Positions 33,201 to 42,175 of a stretch of DNA of 64,000 nt are shown here, one piece after another. The translations under genes and the position numbers were made by a program. Numbering within the stretch: position 1 is the first letter of the stretch; every line of letters starts with the position of its first letter. The DNA is from Burkholderia sp. L27(2015) (GTDB lineage: Bacteria > Pseudomonadota > Gammaproteobacteria > Burkholderiales > Burkholderiaceae): positions 680,837-744,836 of the forward strand of contig NZ_LMUX01000016.1 of assembly GCF_009765705.1 (NCBI RefSeq). Direction: 5' to 3'. The notes below the pieces were generated by a model. That model saw nothing but the letters and a program-made list of their open reading frames with translations, searched no databases and was not told the origin of the DNA.

Positions 33201-34766
33201 ATGGCCAGCGCAAAAAACCTTCTTTTCATCATGTGCGATCAGTTGCGTCGCGATCATCTGGGTTGCTACGGGCATCCCTACCTGCGTACCGCGAATATCG
33301 ACGCCCTGGCCGCGCGCGGGGTCAAGTTCGATAACGCCTTCGTGACATCCGGCGTGTGCGGCCCGTCGCGGATGTCCTATTACACAGGTCGCACCATGGC
33401 GAGTCATGGCGCGACCTGGAACCGGGTGCCCTTGTCGATCGGCGAAGTCACGCTGGGCGAATACCTGCATCGCGCCGGTCGTCGCCTGGCATTGGCGGGC
33501 AAGACGCACGTAATGACCGATAACGACGGCCTCAAGCGCATCGAGCAGGCGCGCAACAGCGATTTGGGCGCGCGCCTATCGGCCGGCTATTTCTTCGAAG
33601 TCGATCGCTACGACGGTCACCACGAACCGGGCCCGGAAAGCGGCTATCCAGCCTATTTGCGCGCCCACGGCTATAACAGTGAACGTCCGTGGACGGACTT
33701 CGTGATCAGTGTCCAGGATCCTGCCGGCGGCGTGCATTCCGGCTGGAAAATGCGCAACGTCGGGTGGCCGTCGCGCGTGAGCGAAGCGGATTCGGAAACC
33801 GCGTACATGACCGACCAAGCGATTCGTTACATAGAAGGACAGGCCGACACGCCATGGGCGCTGCACCTGTCTTACGTCAAACCGCACTGGCCGTATGTGG
33901 CGCCGCATCCCTACAACGCGATGTACACGCTCGATCAGTGCCTGCCGCTGGCGCGACGCACGAGCGAGTTGCAGGATCCGCATCCGGTGCTCGACGCTTA
34001 TCGCCAGCAGGAGGAGTGCGTCAATTTCATGCGCGACGAAGTGTCGAACACGGTACGTCCCGTCTACCAGGGATTGATCCAGCAACTCGACGACCATCTC
34101 GGCCGCCTGTTCGAGACGCTGGAGCGGCTAGGGCGCTGGAAGGACACGTTGATCGTCTTCACTGCCGATCATGGCGATTTCCTCGGCGACCACTGGCTGG
34201 GCGAAAAAGAGCAGTTTTACGACACCGTCCAGCGCGTGCCTTTCATCGTCTACGATCCGTCACCCGAAGCCGATCCGACGCGCGGCGCAACGGATACGCG
34301 TTTTGTTTCGGCCATCGACGTGGTGCCTACCGCACTCGATGCCTTGGGCTTGCCGGCTTACCGCGAACGGGTAGAAGGGCATTCGCTGCTGCCGCTGACA
34401 CGCGGCGAACAGCCCGACACGTGGCGCGATTTCGTTGTTTCCGAACTCGACTACAGCTATCGGGGCGCGCGCTTGGTGCTCAATCGCCAACCCGACGAGT
34501 GCCGCGGCTGGATGGTGCGCACTGCGCGCTGGAAGTACTGCCATTGGCTAGGATACCGGCCACAGCTATTCGACCTCGCGAACGATCCCGACGAATTCGT
34601 CGACCTCGGTGCCGACGCCGCGTTCGAAGCGATCCGGCAGGAGCTGCACGCAAAATTGGCGGACTGGCATGGCACGCTCAAGCGCCGTGTGACCGTCAGC
34701 GACGAGGAGGTGATTGCCAAGACCAATCACTACAAGGCCGCCGGCGTTTTTTTCGGTGAATGGTGA
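33201..34766 (+). CDS. Sulfatase / alkaline-phosphatase superfamily hydrolase
   Basis: A type I sulfatase-like protein of 521 residues. The formylglycine signature C-x-P-x-R is intact (Cys53 in SGVCGPSRMSYYTGR). Metal ligands are visible as D13 in MCDQLRRDHLG and in the pair TADHGDFLGDH. There is no signal peptide, so it should work in the cytoplasm on an imported sulfate or phosphonate ester. The maturing enzyme (FGE) is not in this window. The ATG at 33201 starts right at the conserved fold. It forms an operon with the transporter gene, whose ATG overlaps its stop (TGATG). Confidence 0.9.
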   Translation: MASAKNLLFIMCDQLRRDHLGCYGHPYLRTANIDALAARGVKFDNAFVTSGVCGPSRMSYYTGRTMASHGATWNRVPLSIGEVTLGEYLHRAGRRLALAGKTHVMTDNDGLKRIEQARNSDLGARLSAGYFFEVDRYDGHHEPGPESGYPAYLRAHGYNSERPWTDFVISVQDPAGGVHSGWKMRNVGWPSRVSEADSETAYMTDQAIRYIEGQADTPWALHLSYVKPHWPYVAPHPYNAMYTLDQCLPLARRTSELQDPHPVLDAYRQQEECVNFMRDEVSNTVRPVYQGLIQQLDDHLGRLFETLERLGRWKDTLIVFTADHGDFLGDHWLGEKEQFYDTVQRVPFIVYDPSPEADPTRGATDTRFVSAIDVVPTALDALGLPAYRERVEGHSLLPLTRGEQPDTWRDFVVSELDYSYRGARLVLNRQPDECRGWMVRTARWKYCHWLGYRPQLFDLANDPDEFVDLGADAAFEAIRQELHAKLADWHGTLKRRVTVSDEEVIAKTNHYKAAGVFFGEW

Positions 34767-36067
34767 TGACGCTTGCCGATGCGTCCGCCGACGCGCTATA
34801 CCGCAAGATCGCACTGCGCATCGTGCCCTTCCTGTTTATCTGCTACGTCGTCAATTTTATTGACCGTGTGAATATCGGCTTCGCCAAATTACAATTTCTC
34901 GACGATCTGGGCTTGGACGATGGGGTATTTGGCATCGCGGCCGGCATGTTCTTCATCGGCTACGTGATCTTCGAAATCCCGAGCAATCTGATGCTAGGGC
35001 GCATAGGCGCGCGCAAGACGCTGATGCGCATCATGGTGCTGTGGGGCGGCTTCACGGTGCTGCTCGCATTCGTTCAGACGGCGACCTGGCTTTACGGGCT
35101 GCGTTTCCTGCTGGGGGCAGCTGAAGCGGGCTTTTTTCCGGGCATTGTTTTATATCTGACTTACTGGTTTCCGAGTCGACGCCGCGGTCGTGTGATGAGT
35201 TTATTCATCATGGCGGTGCCCATTGCCGGCATTATCGGCGGCCCGGTGTCGGGTGCCATCATGAGCCATTTCCAGCACGTCGCCGGTTTGCGGGGCTGGC
35301 AGTGGCTGTTCGTGGCCGAGGGCATACCTGCTATCGCGCTGGGGCTGCTGGCGCTGGTCTGCCTCAAGGATGCGCCGCACCTGGCCGCGTGGCTCAACAC
35401 CGACGAACGGGCGCGCTTGGCCGCCGATCTACAAGCCGATCATGCTGTGGATAGTGCGAGCAAGATCAAGCATTTGGGCGATCTCTTGAGAAGCCCGCGG
35501 TTGTATCTGATGGCTGCGATCTATTTCACGATCTTTGCGTTTCTCAACGCGATCGGATTCTGGATCCCGACTGTGCTGAAAAGTGTCGGCGCGTATAGCG
35601 TGGCGCAAATCGGCTGGCTGGCCGGCGCGATCGCCACCGCCGCGGCAATCGGCGTTCTGGTGGTGGGCTACCATTCCGATCGCACAATGGAGCGGCGCTG
35701 GCATGTCGCCGGCTGCGGATTCGCGAGTGCGGCGGCTTTTCTGCTGCTGCCGCTTGCGGCGCACGATGTCGGGTTCTCGGCTGTGCTGCTGGGTGTCGCT
35801 TCGATCGGTATTTACAGCGTGCTGTCGATCTTTTGGACGATCCCCACGGCGTATTTGCAAGGCGATGCCGCAGCGGGCGGGATTGCGTTTATTACAGCGG
35901 TCGGTGCCATCGGGGGGGCGATGAGTCCGTCCATCGTGGGATTGCTTAAAACCCATACGGGTAGTTTATATATAGGTTTGAGCGCGATCGCGGTGCTGCT
36001 GGTGGTGGGCATGCTGGCCCTGCTTGGGTTCGTGCCGGCAAACCCTAAGGCCGAGCGCCCGCGTTAA
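34766..36067 (+). CDS. MFS transporter, anion:cation symporter (ACS) type
   Basis: A 433-residue transporter with twelve membrane segments. It starts LYRKIALRIVPFLFICYVVNFIDRVNIGFAKL, the hallmark opening of the ACS/phthalate-tartrate group, and keeps RFLLGAAEAGFFPGIVLYLTYWFPSRRRGR in the segment 4-5 region. It probably imports an organic anion. The TGATG overlap with the sulfatase gene points to joint function: uptake of the ester that the sulfatase cuts. An ATG two codons upstream (34760) is also possible. Its 3' end overlaps the convergent cytochrome gene by 23 bases. Confidence 0.9.
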   Translation: MTLADASADALYRKIALRIVPFLFICYVVNFIDRVNIGFAKLQFLDDLGLDDGVFGIAAGMFFIGYVIFEIPSNLMLGRIGARKTLMRIMVLWGGFTVLLAFVQTATWLYGLRFLLGAAEAGFFPGIVLYLTYWFPSRRRGRVMSLFIMAVPIAGIIGGPVSGAIMSHFQHVAGLRGWQWLFVAEGIPAIALGLLALVCLKDAPHLAAWLNTDERARLAADLQADHAVDSASKIKHLGDLLRSPRLYLMAAIYFTIFAFLNAIGFWIPTVLKSVGAYSVAQIGWLAGAIATAAAIGVLVVGYHSDRTMERRWHVAGCGFASAAAFLLLPLAAHDVGFSAVLLGVASIGIYSVLSIFWTIPTAYLQGDAAAGGIAFITAVGAIGGAMSPSIVGLLKTHTGSLYIGLSAIAVLLVVGMLALLGFVPANPKAERPR

Positions 36068-36461
36068 ACCATTGCGCCAGCCTCGCGCGTTCGTCGAGCG
36101 TCATGCCGGTTGAGTTATTGAGCGGCATAGCTTGCAGGACGACGGTCTGCTGGAAGATCATCGCGGCATTATCGCTAATGTCCGCGGGGGTATCGAGGCG
36201 TATCCCGGCCGCGGCGCTGCCCACCAGCGTCGGATGCACCGCATGGCACTGAATGCAGCGCTGCTCGATGATGGGGCGGATCTGGGCCAGCGTGGGCGCA
36301 TCTGCTTCGGCGCTGGCTGCGCGCGCGGCGGGCACCATAACGCACGCGACGCATGCGGCCGCCGTCACCCAAAACGCCGCCTGCACGACCTCATGCACGA
36401 GCGCCTGCACCGCCGCGCTCATCAATGCGCGCACCGCAGTGCATTTTGCCCACAGCAGCAT
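36045..36461 (-). CDS. Membrane-anchored c-type cytochrome domain, PuuD C-terminus-like
   Basis: A 138-residue protein with an N-terminal hydrophobic helix (AAFWVTAAACVACVMV) and one haem c site C-I-Q-C-H (about residues 69-73). An axial Met lies in LQAMPLNNSTGMTLDERARLAQWF. This C-terminal pattern is like that of PuuD, the membrane urate hydroxylase with a fused cytochrome c. The eight-helix oxidase part is missing, so it is either an independent small cytochrome or the surviving tail of a broken gene. The frame continues upstream to 36584, but that would overlap the start of the divergent gene at 36583, so 36461 (or 36425) was preferred. Confidence 0.65.
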   Translation of the reverse strand: MLLWAKCTAVRALMSAAVQALVHEVVQAAFWVTAAACVACVMVPAARAASAEADAPTLAQIRPIIEQRCIQCHAVHPTLVGSAAAGIRLDTPADISDNAAMIFQQTVVLQAMPLNNSTGMTLDERARLAQWFNAGARP

Positions 36462-36582
36462 TGTGCGAGCGGTGCGATAATTGGGATTCACTTCGACTGC
36501 GCTGGGCGCTCTGAGCGCTTGCGCTCCGGTCGACAGCGTCTGAACAGACATAACGCGGATATCTACGCTAGGAATCGAAATC

Positions 36583-37197
36583 ATGAAACGCCTGTTTTTA
36601 TGTACCGCGCTTGCCGCTTTGACGGCGAACGCGTGGGCAACCGAATATGGCCGCGTGACTTCCGTAAAGCCGATGATTCAGCAAGTCTGCAGCGATGCCA
36701 CGCAATCGTACAACGTAGGCGCGCCGTGCGCCCCGGGGGCTCCGACTGAGCCCTCGGTGATGGGCTACCAGATCGAGTATCGCTATAAAGGGCAAACCTA
36801 TTCGGCGCAAGTGCCGAGCGACCCCGGGAAGTCGGTTGCGTTGCAATTCGATCCGGCCAGCGGTAGTCCGGTACCCATCGAGGCGGATGCGGGCCAAGGT
36901 GCACCCGGCGGCGATCCTTCCTATGCGGGGACGCCGCCACCGCAGGGTAATCCGCAGGGCTACCCGCCGGGATATCCGCCCGGTTATGCGCAGCAGCCTG
37001 GGTATGCGCCGCAGCCTGGCTACGCGGATCCCAATTACTACGCAGCGCAGCCGGCTTACTACGCGCCCGCGCCGGCTTACTACCCGCCGGCTTACTACGG
37101 ACCGGCTTATTATGGGCCGCCAGTAGTGGGGGTCGGCATCGGCATAGGCTTTGGTGGTGGCTGGCATGGCGGTGGCGGAGGTTGGCACCACCACTAA
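36583..37197 (+). CDS. Secreted Tyr/Pro/Gly-rich protein with His tail
   Basis: A 204-residue exported protein. A signal peptide ends near LTANAWA. A folded-looking part with two Cys (36 and 49) and IEYRYKGQTYSAQVPSDPG resembles glycine-zipper/surface-antigen lipoprotein tails seen in Burkholderia. The second half is low complexity: repeats of GYPPGYPPGY and YYAPAPAYYPPAYY, then GIGIGFGGG and a Trp/Gly/His end (GGGGGWHHH). The function is unknown; the His-rich end might bind metal and the PPGY repeats suggest an extended surface coat. Divergent from the cytochrome gene. Confidence 0.8.
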   Translation: MKRLFLCTALAALTANAWATEYGRVTSVKPMIQQVCSDATQSYNVGAPCAPGAPTEPSVMGYQIEYRYKGQTYSAQVPSDPGKSVALQFDPASGSPVPIEADAGQGAPGGDPSYAGTPPPQGNPQGYPPGYPPGYAQQPGYAPQPGYADPNYYAAQPAYYAPAPAYYPPAYYGPAYYGPPVVGVGIGIGFGGGWHGGGGGWHHH

Positions 37198-37333
37198 ACG
37201 TAACCCTCGACGGCGCGGCGAAAGTAACGGCGCGTCAGAAGGTCGCGCTGAATTGCGCGTCTGAACGCCGGCGCCCGGCCATGACCGGACGCGACATCCT
37301 CACACGAGCAGCGAGACCTACCCGGGTTAGTCC

Positions 37334-38710
37334 CTATCCGGGCGTGGTTTCGTCGAGCAGTCCCGCCTCGCCAAATTCCTCGAGCCGGTTATACAGCGTT
37401 TTCAGGCTGATACCGAGCGTCTTGGCAGCGACTTTTTTCACGCCGCCGCATTGTTCCAGCGTAGCAAGAATCATTAGCCGATCCGCTTGCGCCAGCGTCA
37501 TCCCCACGGTGATCGAGACCATCGCATCGGATGGGCTCGGGGCAGCAGCGGCCGAGGGCTTGGGCAGGCTATGCGTGGCGGTGATCCATTTGTCGTCGGC
37601 CAGGATATAGGAGCGCTGCACGTAGTTCTTCAATTCGCGCACGTTGCCCGGCCAGGTGTGAGCGGTCATGGCGTCGAGTGCTTCGGGCGAGAACTGTTTG
37701 TCGGTTCCCGAGGCCGTATTGAGTTGGTCGAGCAGGCTTTGTGCGATCAGCTTGACATCCTCGCCGCGCTCGCGCAGTGGCGGCAGCTCGATCGGGAAGA
37801 CGTTGAGCCGATGGTAAAGATCGGTGCGCAAGCGTCCCTGCTCGACGGCGGCTTCCGGGTCGCGATTGGTGGCAGCAATGACGCGCACGTCCGTTTCGAT
37901 CTCGCGGTTCGTGCCCACGCGCATGAACATGCCGGTTTCAAGCACCCGCAACAACTTGACCTGCAGCTCGATTGGCATCTCCGTGATTTCATCGAGGAAC
38001 AGTGTGCCGCCGTGTGCGCGTTCGAAAAACCCCTTATGCATGCGCTCCGCACCGGTAAAGCTGCCGCGCTCGTGGCCGAACATTTCGCTTTCGATCAGGT
38101 TGGGCGAGATGGCGCCACAGTTCACTGCGAGAAATGCGCGTTTGCGTCGCAGACTGAGGTCGTGCACTGTTTGTGCAGCGAGTTCCTTACCGGTGCCGCT
38201 TTCTCCGATCAACAGCACCGTGGCCTCGGTAGGCGCAACGCGGCTGATTTGGTCATACATGCTTTGCATCACCGGGGCGTTGCCGAGCATCTTGCCGAAA
38301 TGGCCGAAGCTGCGCAATTCGTTGCGTAGCGAGCCGATTTCCATTTTCAGGTCGCGCGCGCGCGGCACCCGGTCCAGCCGAGCGGTCAGACGCTGCATGT
38401 TGATGGGTTTGACCAAATAGTCGGCCGCGCCCAGTCGCAGCGCATCGACTGCGCTATCGACACTGGCATAACCCGTCATCACGATCAACTCGACGGCGTC
38501 GCGGCTTTCCACTTCCTTGAAAATATCCATGCCGGTGCCGTCGGGCAATTTCAGGTCAGTCAGGATGACATCGGGCATGCGCCAGCCGATTTGTATCGTG
38601 GCCTCCTTCAAACTGCCGGCTACCGCAACGGTAAAGCCTTGCGTGGTGATAATTTCAGTGAGCGCCGAGCGGGTGTTTTCGTCGTCGTCAACAATCAGAA
38701 TATGGGGCAA
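37334..38710 (-). CDS. Sigma-54-dependent response regulator, NtrC family
   Basis: A 458-residue protein with receiver domain (phospho-acceptor Asp52 in VILTDLKLPDGTG), an AAA+ domain (Walker A GESGTGKE at 169-176, Walker B GGTLFLDEIT) and a C-terminal Fis-type helix-turn-helix (GVKKVAAKTLGISLKTLYNRLEEF). The sigma-54 contact loop is GSFTGA (216-221) instead of the common GAFTGA. No histidine kinase gene is adjacent, so the partner is elsewhere. The targets are unknown; no -24/-12 promoter was found next to it. Confidence 0.93.
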   Translation of the reverse strand: MPHILIVDDDENTRSALTEIITTQGFTVAVAGSLKEATIQIGWRMPDVILTDLKLPDGTGMDIFKEVESRDAVELIVMTGYASVDSAVDALRLGAADYLVKPINMQRLTARLDRVPRARDLKMEIGSLRNELRSFGHFGKMLGNAPVMQSMYDQISRVAPTEATVLLIGESGTGKELAAQTVHDLSLRRKRAFLAVNCGAISPNLIESEMFGHERGSFTGAERMHKGFFERAHGGTLFLDEITEMPIELQVKLLRVLETGMFMRVGTNREIETDVRVIAATNRDPEAAVEQGRLRTDLYHRLNVFPIELPPLRERGEDVKLIAQSLLDQLNTASGTDKQFSPEALDAMTAHTWPGNVRELKNYVQRSYILADDKWITATHSLPKPSAAAAPSPSDAMVSITVGMTLAQADRLMILATLEQCGGVKKVAAKTLGISLKTLYNRLEEFGEAGLLDETTPG

Positions 38711-38927
38711 TCGCTACTCCTCGCTCCCTTGAGCGAAATGGACCACAAAATCGGGCCACAAGATGGGGCTATGGTGCGGCGTGACAGGATGATGTGTCTG
38801 GGGTTGAGCAGGGGCGCTACCGCTTTGGGCCTGGGTGTTCGAGCCTCAGTCGATCTCAGGCCATCAATGTACGCGTAAACGGCGACAGCGTCGATGTGCC
38901 CGTCTGCTTCACCGCTGCGATCGAGCC

Positions 38928-39236
38928 CTATTTGGCGTTCGCACCACTGGCGGGCGGCGGCCGGCTGATAGGGTCGTTAGACTCGCTCTGCTGCGGGTGT
39001 TTGACCGGCATGTTGTCAGGGTGTACCGGTGTCGTTGCGTCCGGTGGCTCTGGACGCTGCTTGGGCATTGTACCTGGGTCGCTCGCGGCCCCTGCTGCTT
39101 GTGCGTTGGTCGATGTCGCCGGGGGGGCGGCACACGCCATCTGCACGGTCAGGATACCGAGGCCACCCAAGCAGATCAAGGCGCCGATGCCGACGGTGGC
39201 CGCGCGCCCGGCCCGCAGAAGGTATCGCAATGACAT
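38928..39236 (-). CDS. Small exported or membrane-anchored hypothetical protein
   Basis: A 102-residue protein. A basic N-terminus (MSLRYLLRAGRAA) is followed by a hydrophobic helix (TVGIGALICLGGLGILTVQMACA) that could be a signal peptide or an anchor. The rest is Pro/Ala/Ser-rich and disordered, with a PVHPDNMPVKHPQQ motif. A strong ribosome-binding site (GGGAGGAAA, about 8 bases from the ATG) supports the gene. No family is recognised. Confidence 0.65.
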   Translation of the reverse strand: MSLRYLLRAGRAATVGIGALICLGGLGILTVQMACAAPPATSTNAQAAGAASDPGTMPKQRPEPPDATTPVHPDNMPVKHPQQSESNDPISRPPPASGANAK

Positions 39237-39372
39237 GATGGCTTTCCTCCCGGTTCGCGCTCGGATTTTTTTGAGCGCTACGCTGAAATAGACACGCGAT
39301 GTGCCTAGGGATTCCCGGGATCTGCTGTAATGTCACGATAAATTGCTCAATCGTCTAGCCTAGGAGACCCCT

Positions 39373-40311
39373 ATGGATGCGCTCAGTCGCCTGCTCGCGC
39401 TCTATCCAATGCGCACCGCGCTCGATATTCGCTGTCATTTCGGCGCGCCCTGGGCGATATCGGAGGACGCTGCCGGGCCGGGCATAGCGCCGTATCACTT
39501 GATCGTGTCCGGTACCGGCTATCTCGACTTGCCGGGGCAGCGGGATACCCCCTTGCAGACTGGCGATATCGTCGTATTGCCACACGGCACCCCGCATTGC
39601 CTGCACACCGGGCGCGATGAGGTGCCCATGCCGGCGCGTATTCTGGGGGGGGAGCAAGTGGTGCAGGTCCAGAGCAATGATGGCGCCGGACCGACAACCG
39701 ACATTTTGTGCGGGCAATTTCATTTCGACGCAGGGGCGTCTCACACGCTGGTCGATGCGCTGCCGCAGTTGATTCTGGTGCGCACGGCCGGCCGTGCGGA
39801 ATTCGCCAGCCTACAGGCCTTGATGACGATGCTGCGGTTTGAAACCGAGGAGATGCGACCGGGTGCTAGCACCGTGGTCGCGCAACTCGCCTCGGCTTTG
39901 TTCGCGATGTTGATGCGCGCATGGCTGGAACAAGCGGATTCCATTCCCGGGCTATTTGCCTTGCTCGCGCAGCCACGTTTGCAGGCGGCCTTGCATGCGA
40001 TGCTGGAAAAGCCGGCCGAGCCGTGGTCGGTGGAGCAGCTCGCCGAGCTTTGCCATATGTCGCGTGCCACGTTCGCACGTTTGTTTCGCGAGGCGGCGGG
40101 CGCGACCCCGGGCGAGATACTGATGCGTACCCGAATGACGCAGGCAGCGCAGTGGCTAAGGCAGGGCAGGCAATCGGTCGCAGCGATCGGCGAGGCAGTC
40201 GGGTATCAGTCGGAAGCGGCGTTCAATCGGGTCTTCAAGCGCTGCTTTGGCGTGGGTCCGGGTCAATATCGTCGTGCGGGTCGCATGCAGGCGCTTAGCG
40301 AAGCGGCGTGA
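39373..40311 (+). CDS. AraC family transcriptional regulator with cupin sensor domain
   Basis: A 312-residue regulator. The N-terminal cupin_6 domain includes YHLIVSGTGYLDLPG and LQTGDIVVLPHGTPHCLH. The C-terminal pair of helix-turn-helix motifs includes WSVEQLAELCHMSRATFARLFREAAG and SVAAIGEAVGYQSEAAFNRVFKRCFGVGPGQYRR. An AGGAG site lies 6 bases before the ATG. The ligand is unknown. In such regulators the target is often an adjacent oxidoreductase, but none is beside it here; the convergent neighbour is a small membrane protein. Confidence 0.93.
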   Translation: MDALSRLLALYPMRTALDIRCHFGAPWAISEDAAGPGIAPYHLIVSGTGYLDLPGQRDTPLQTGDIVVLPHGTPHCLHTGRDEVPMPARILGGEQVVQVQSNDGAGPTTDILCGQFHFDAGASHTLVDALPQLILVRTAGRAEFASLQALMTMLRFETEEMRPGASTVVAQLASALFAMLMRAWLEQADSIPGLFALLAQPRLQAALHAMLEKPAEPWSVEQLAELCHMSRATFARLFREAAGATPGEILMRTRMTQAAQWLRQGRQSVAAIGEAVGYQSEAAFNRVFKRCFGVGPGQYRRAGRMQALSEAA

Positions 40312-40390
40312 GGTGTGAGAGATAGAGATAGCAGCGAGAGATGTGCCGCAGAAACGTGCGGCAGAGGCATGCGGCAGAGATAGGCCGCGG

Positions 40391-40879
40391 CTATTCCGAC
40401 AACCGGGTCACCTCGGATATCACCTCGATCACGCACCCGGCCAGCGCGGTCATCGCCAGCCAGGTGCCCCACGGCACCAGAATCTCGTTGAGCACGACGG
40501 TTTTCATCGGTAACCCTACCGCGAGGTTCATGATTGCGGCGCGCAGCAGTGTCCCCTTGATCGCCAAAGCTAAAGCCGCCGTCAGCACGATGCGGGTGCT
40601 CGTCGTCGCACGGGGCGCTGCGTACAACAACAAGGCATACAAGGCCACCAGCGCGACGCCATATTCCATGGAGGTGAGCACGCCTATCAGCATGACGTGC
40701 AATGGGTAAGGCGGTTTGAGTACCGCCAGGTTCGCGATCTGGTCTGCGCTCCAGTTCGAGAACAGTTCCTGGCTCAACAGGTGCAGTGCGAAGCCCAAAG
40801 CGGCGGCGCAACCGCTCGCAACCAGCCAGCCCCAAAGCGGAACCGCGGTAAGCCGGCGGTGGCCGTATCGATTTTTCAT
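40391..40879 (-). CDS. Four-helix membrane protein, hypothetical
   Basis: A 162-residue protein with about four hydrophobic segments: AVPLWGWLVASGCAAALGFAL, HVMLIGVLTSMEYGVALVAL, IVLTAALALAIKG and WLAMTALAGCVIEVISE. The start is fixed by AAGGAG 7 bases before the ATG. Although the frame is open to 41221, the upstream part is not conserved-looking and would run into the LysR gene. No known family comes to mind. It lies between the AraC and LysR genes, and either could regulate it. Confidence 0.75.
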   Translation of the reverse strand: MKNRYGHRRLTAVPLWGWLVASGCAAALGFALHLLSQELFSNWSADQIANLAVLKPPYPLHVMLIGVLTSMEYGVALVALYALLLYAAPRATTSTRIVLTAALALAIKGTLLRAAIMNLAVGLPMKTVVLNEILVPWGTWLAMTALAGCVIEVISEVTRLSE

Positions 40880-41142
40880 GAATGGCTCCTTCAGTGAGAC
40901 TGACGATGGGATCTGCTCGGTGGATGGTGTGAAACGTCGCCGGAAATGGGCTGCGGAATCTTTAACAGATGGCAGGAGATTTGGCGGGAAGCGGTTGAAA
41001 ATCAGACCACGCGAACCGTCGGCCGCTCGAATTTCGAGCGCGACTAGCGCTTCGGCGTGCTGGCGATTGGGCGTCGGCGCGGCGAAGGTATAGCATTGCG
41101 GCTGTGGCAAAATCGCCGCCGATCGTGTTCTTGCGAGTCCAA

Positions 41143-42045
41143 ATGGAAAGCTTGTTGAGGAAACTGGATCTGACTTCGTTGCGCTTGTTCGTGGCGGTAT
41201 GTCAGGAGAAAAATATCGCACGCGCGGCCGAGCGCGAATTCATCGCCCCATCGGCGGTGAGCCGGCGCATTGCGGAGATCGAGGCGTTGGTGGGTTTGCC
41301 CGTGATCCAGCGGCATCAGCGCGGCATCACCGTGACGCCTGTGGGCGACGCGGTGCTGCGGTGCGCGCTCGCTATCGTCGGTAACGTCGAATCGCTGAGC
41401 GCCGAGCTGTCGCAGTTTTATTCGGGCGCGAAGGGCAGTGTGAGGGTGGTGGCCAATCTTTCTTCCATCGTGCAGTTTCTGCCCGAAGACGTGGCCGCCT
41501 TCGGACGTCTCTTTCCCGAAGTGAACATCGAACTCGAAGAGCAGAGCAGCGCCGAGATCGTACGCGCGGTGAGCGAGCGCAACGTGGATTTTGGTATCTG
41601 CAATGCGGTCAGCGGCGTCGAGCAGTTCGAATGCGTACCGTATCGATCGGACCGCCTGTTCGTGATGATGCCGGCCGGTCACCGGCTGGCCGGCCAGATG
41701 CACCTGAATCTGGGCGATCTTCTGCATGAAAATTTCGTCGGCCTGCGCCCCGAGAGCGCGTTGACGCAATTGCTCGAACACGAAAGCGCTTCGCTGGGTG
41801 GCACCTTGAACATCAAGATCCGCGTCAGCAGTCTCGACGCCCTGTGTCGCATGGTGCATGTCGGGCTCGGCTTGGCGATCGTGCCGCAACATGTCGGCGA
41901 ACTCTACGTCAATACGCTCGACGTGGTGTTGCGTCCCTTGAGCGATGCCTGGGCGGTGCGGCAGCTTTTCATTATTTTCAAGGCGCGCGAGCAATTGAAC
42001 GCTACGGCGGCCACGCTGGTTAATTTCCTGGCTCAGCAGAATTAG
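41143..42045 (+). CDS. LysR family transcriptional regulator
   Basis: A 300-residue LysR-type protein. The N-terminal winged helix is LDLTSLRLFVAVCQEKNIARAAEREFIAPSAVSRRIAEIEALVG, followed by the periplasmic-binding-protein-like effector domain. The ATG at 41143 gives the normal start; GTG 41104 upstream is in frame but unlikely. It is followed 130 bases later on the same strand by the aconitase-like gene, and I recall this pairing from other Burkholderia, so the regulator may sense a tricarboxylate or isopropylmalate-like acid and control that gene. That is inference. Confidence 0.92.
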   Translation: MESLLRKLDLTSLRLFVAVCQEKNIARAAEREFIAPSAVSRRIAEIEALVGLPVIQRHQRGITVTPVGDAVLRCALAIVGNVESLSAELSQFYSGAKGSVRVVANLSSIVQFLPEDVAAFGRLFPEVNIELEEQSSAEIVRAVSERNVDFGICNAVSGVEQFECVPYRSDRLFVMMPAGHRLAGQMHLNLGDLLHENFVGLRPESALTQLLEHESASLGGTLNIKIRVSSLDALCRMVHVGLGLAIVPQHVGELYVNTLDVVLRPLSDAWAVRQLFIIFKAREQLNATAATLVNFLAQQN

Positions 42046-42175
42046 CGATTGCTGCAGTGCAGCGTCACTGCGCGATGGTCATTCATGCGCCACTCTCCGA
42101 TCGAGAAGGCCGCCATGCCGAGTCGTCACTTCTACGCGCAGCGGGTGGCCGGTATAGTCATTGCAGGAGGCTGCA

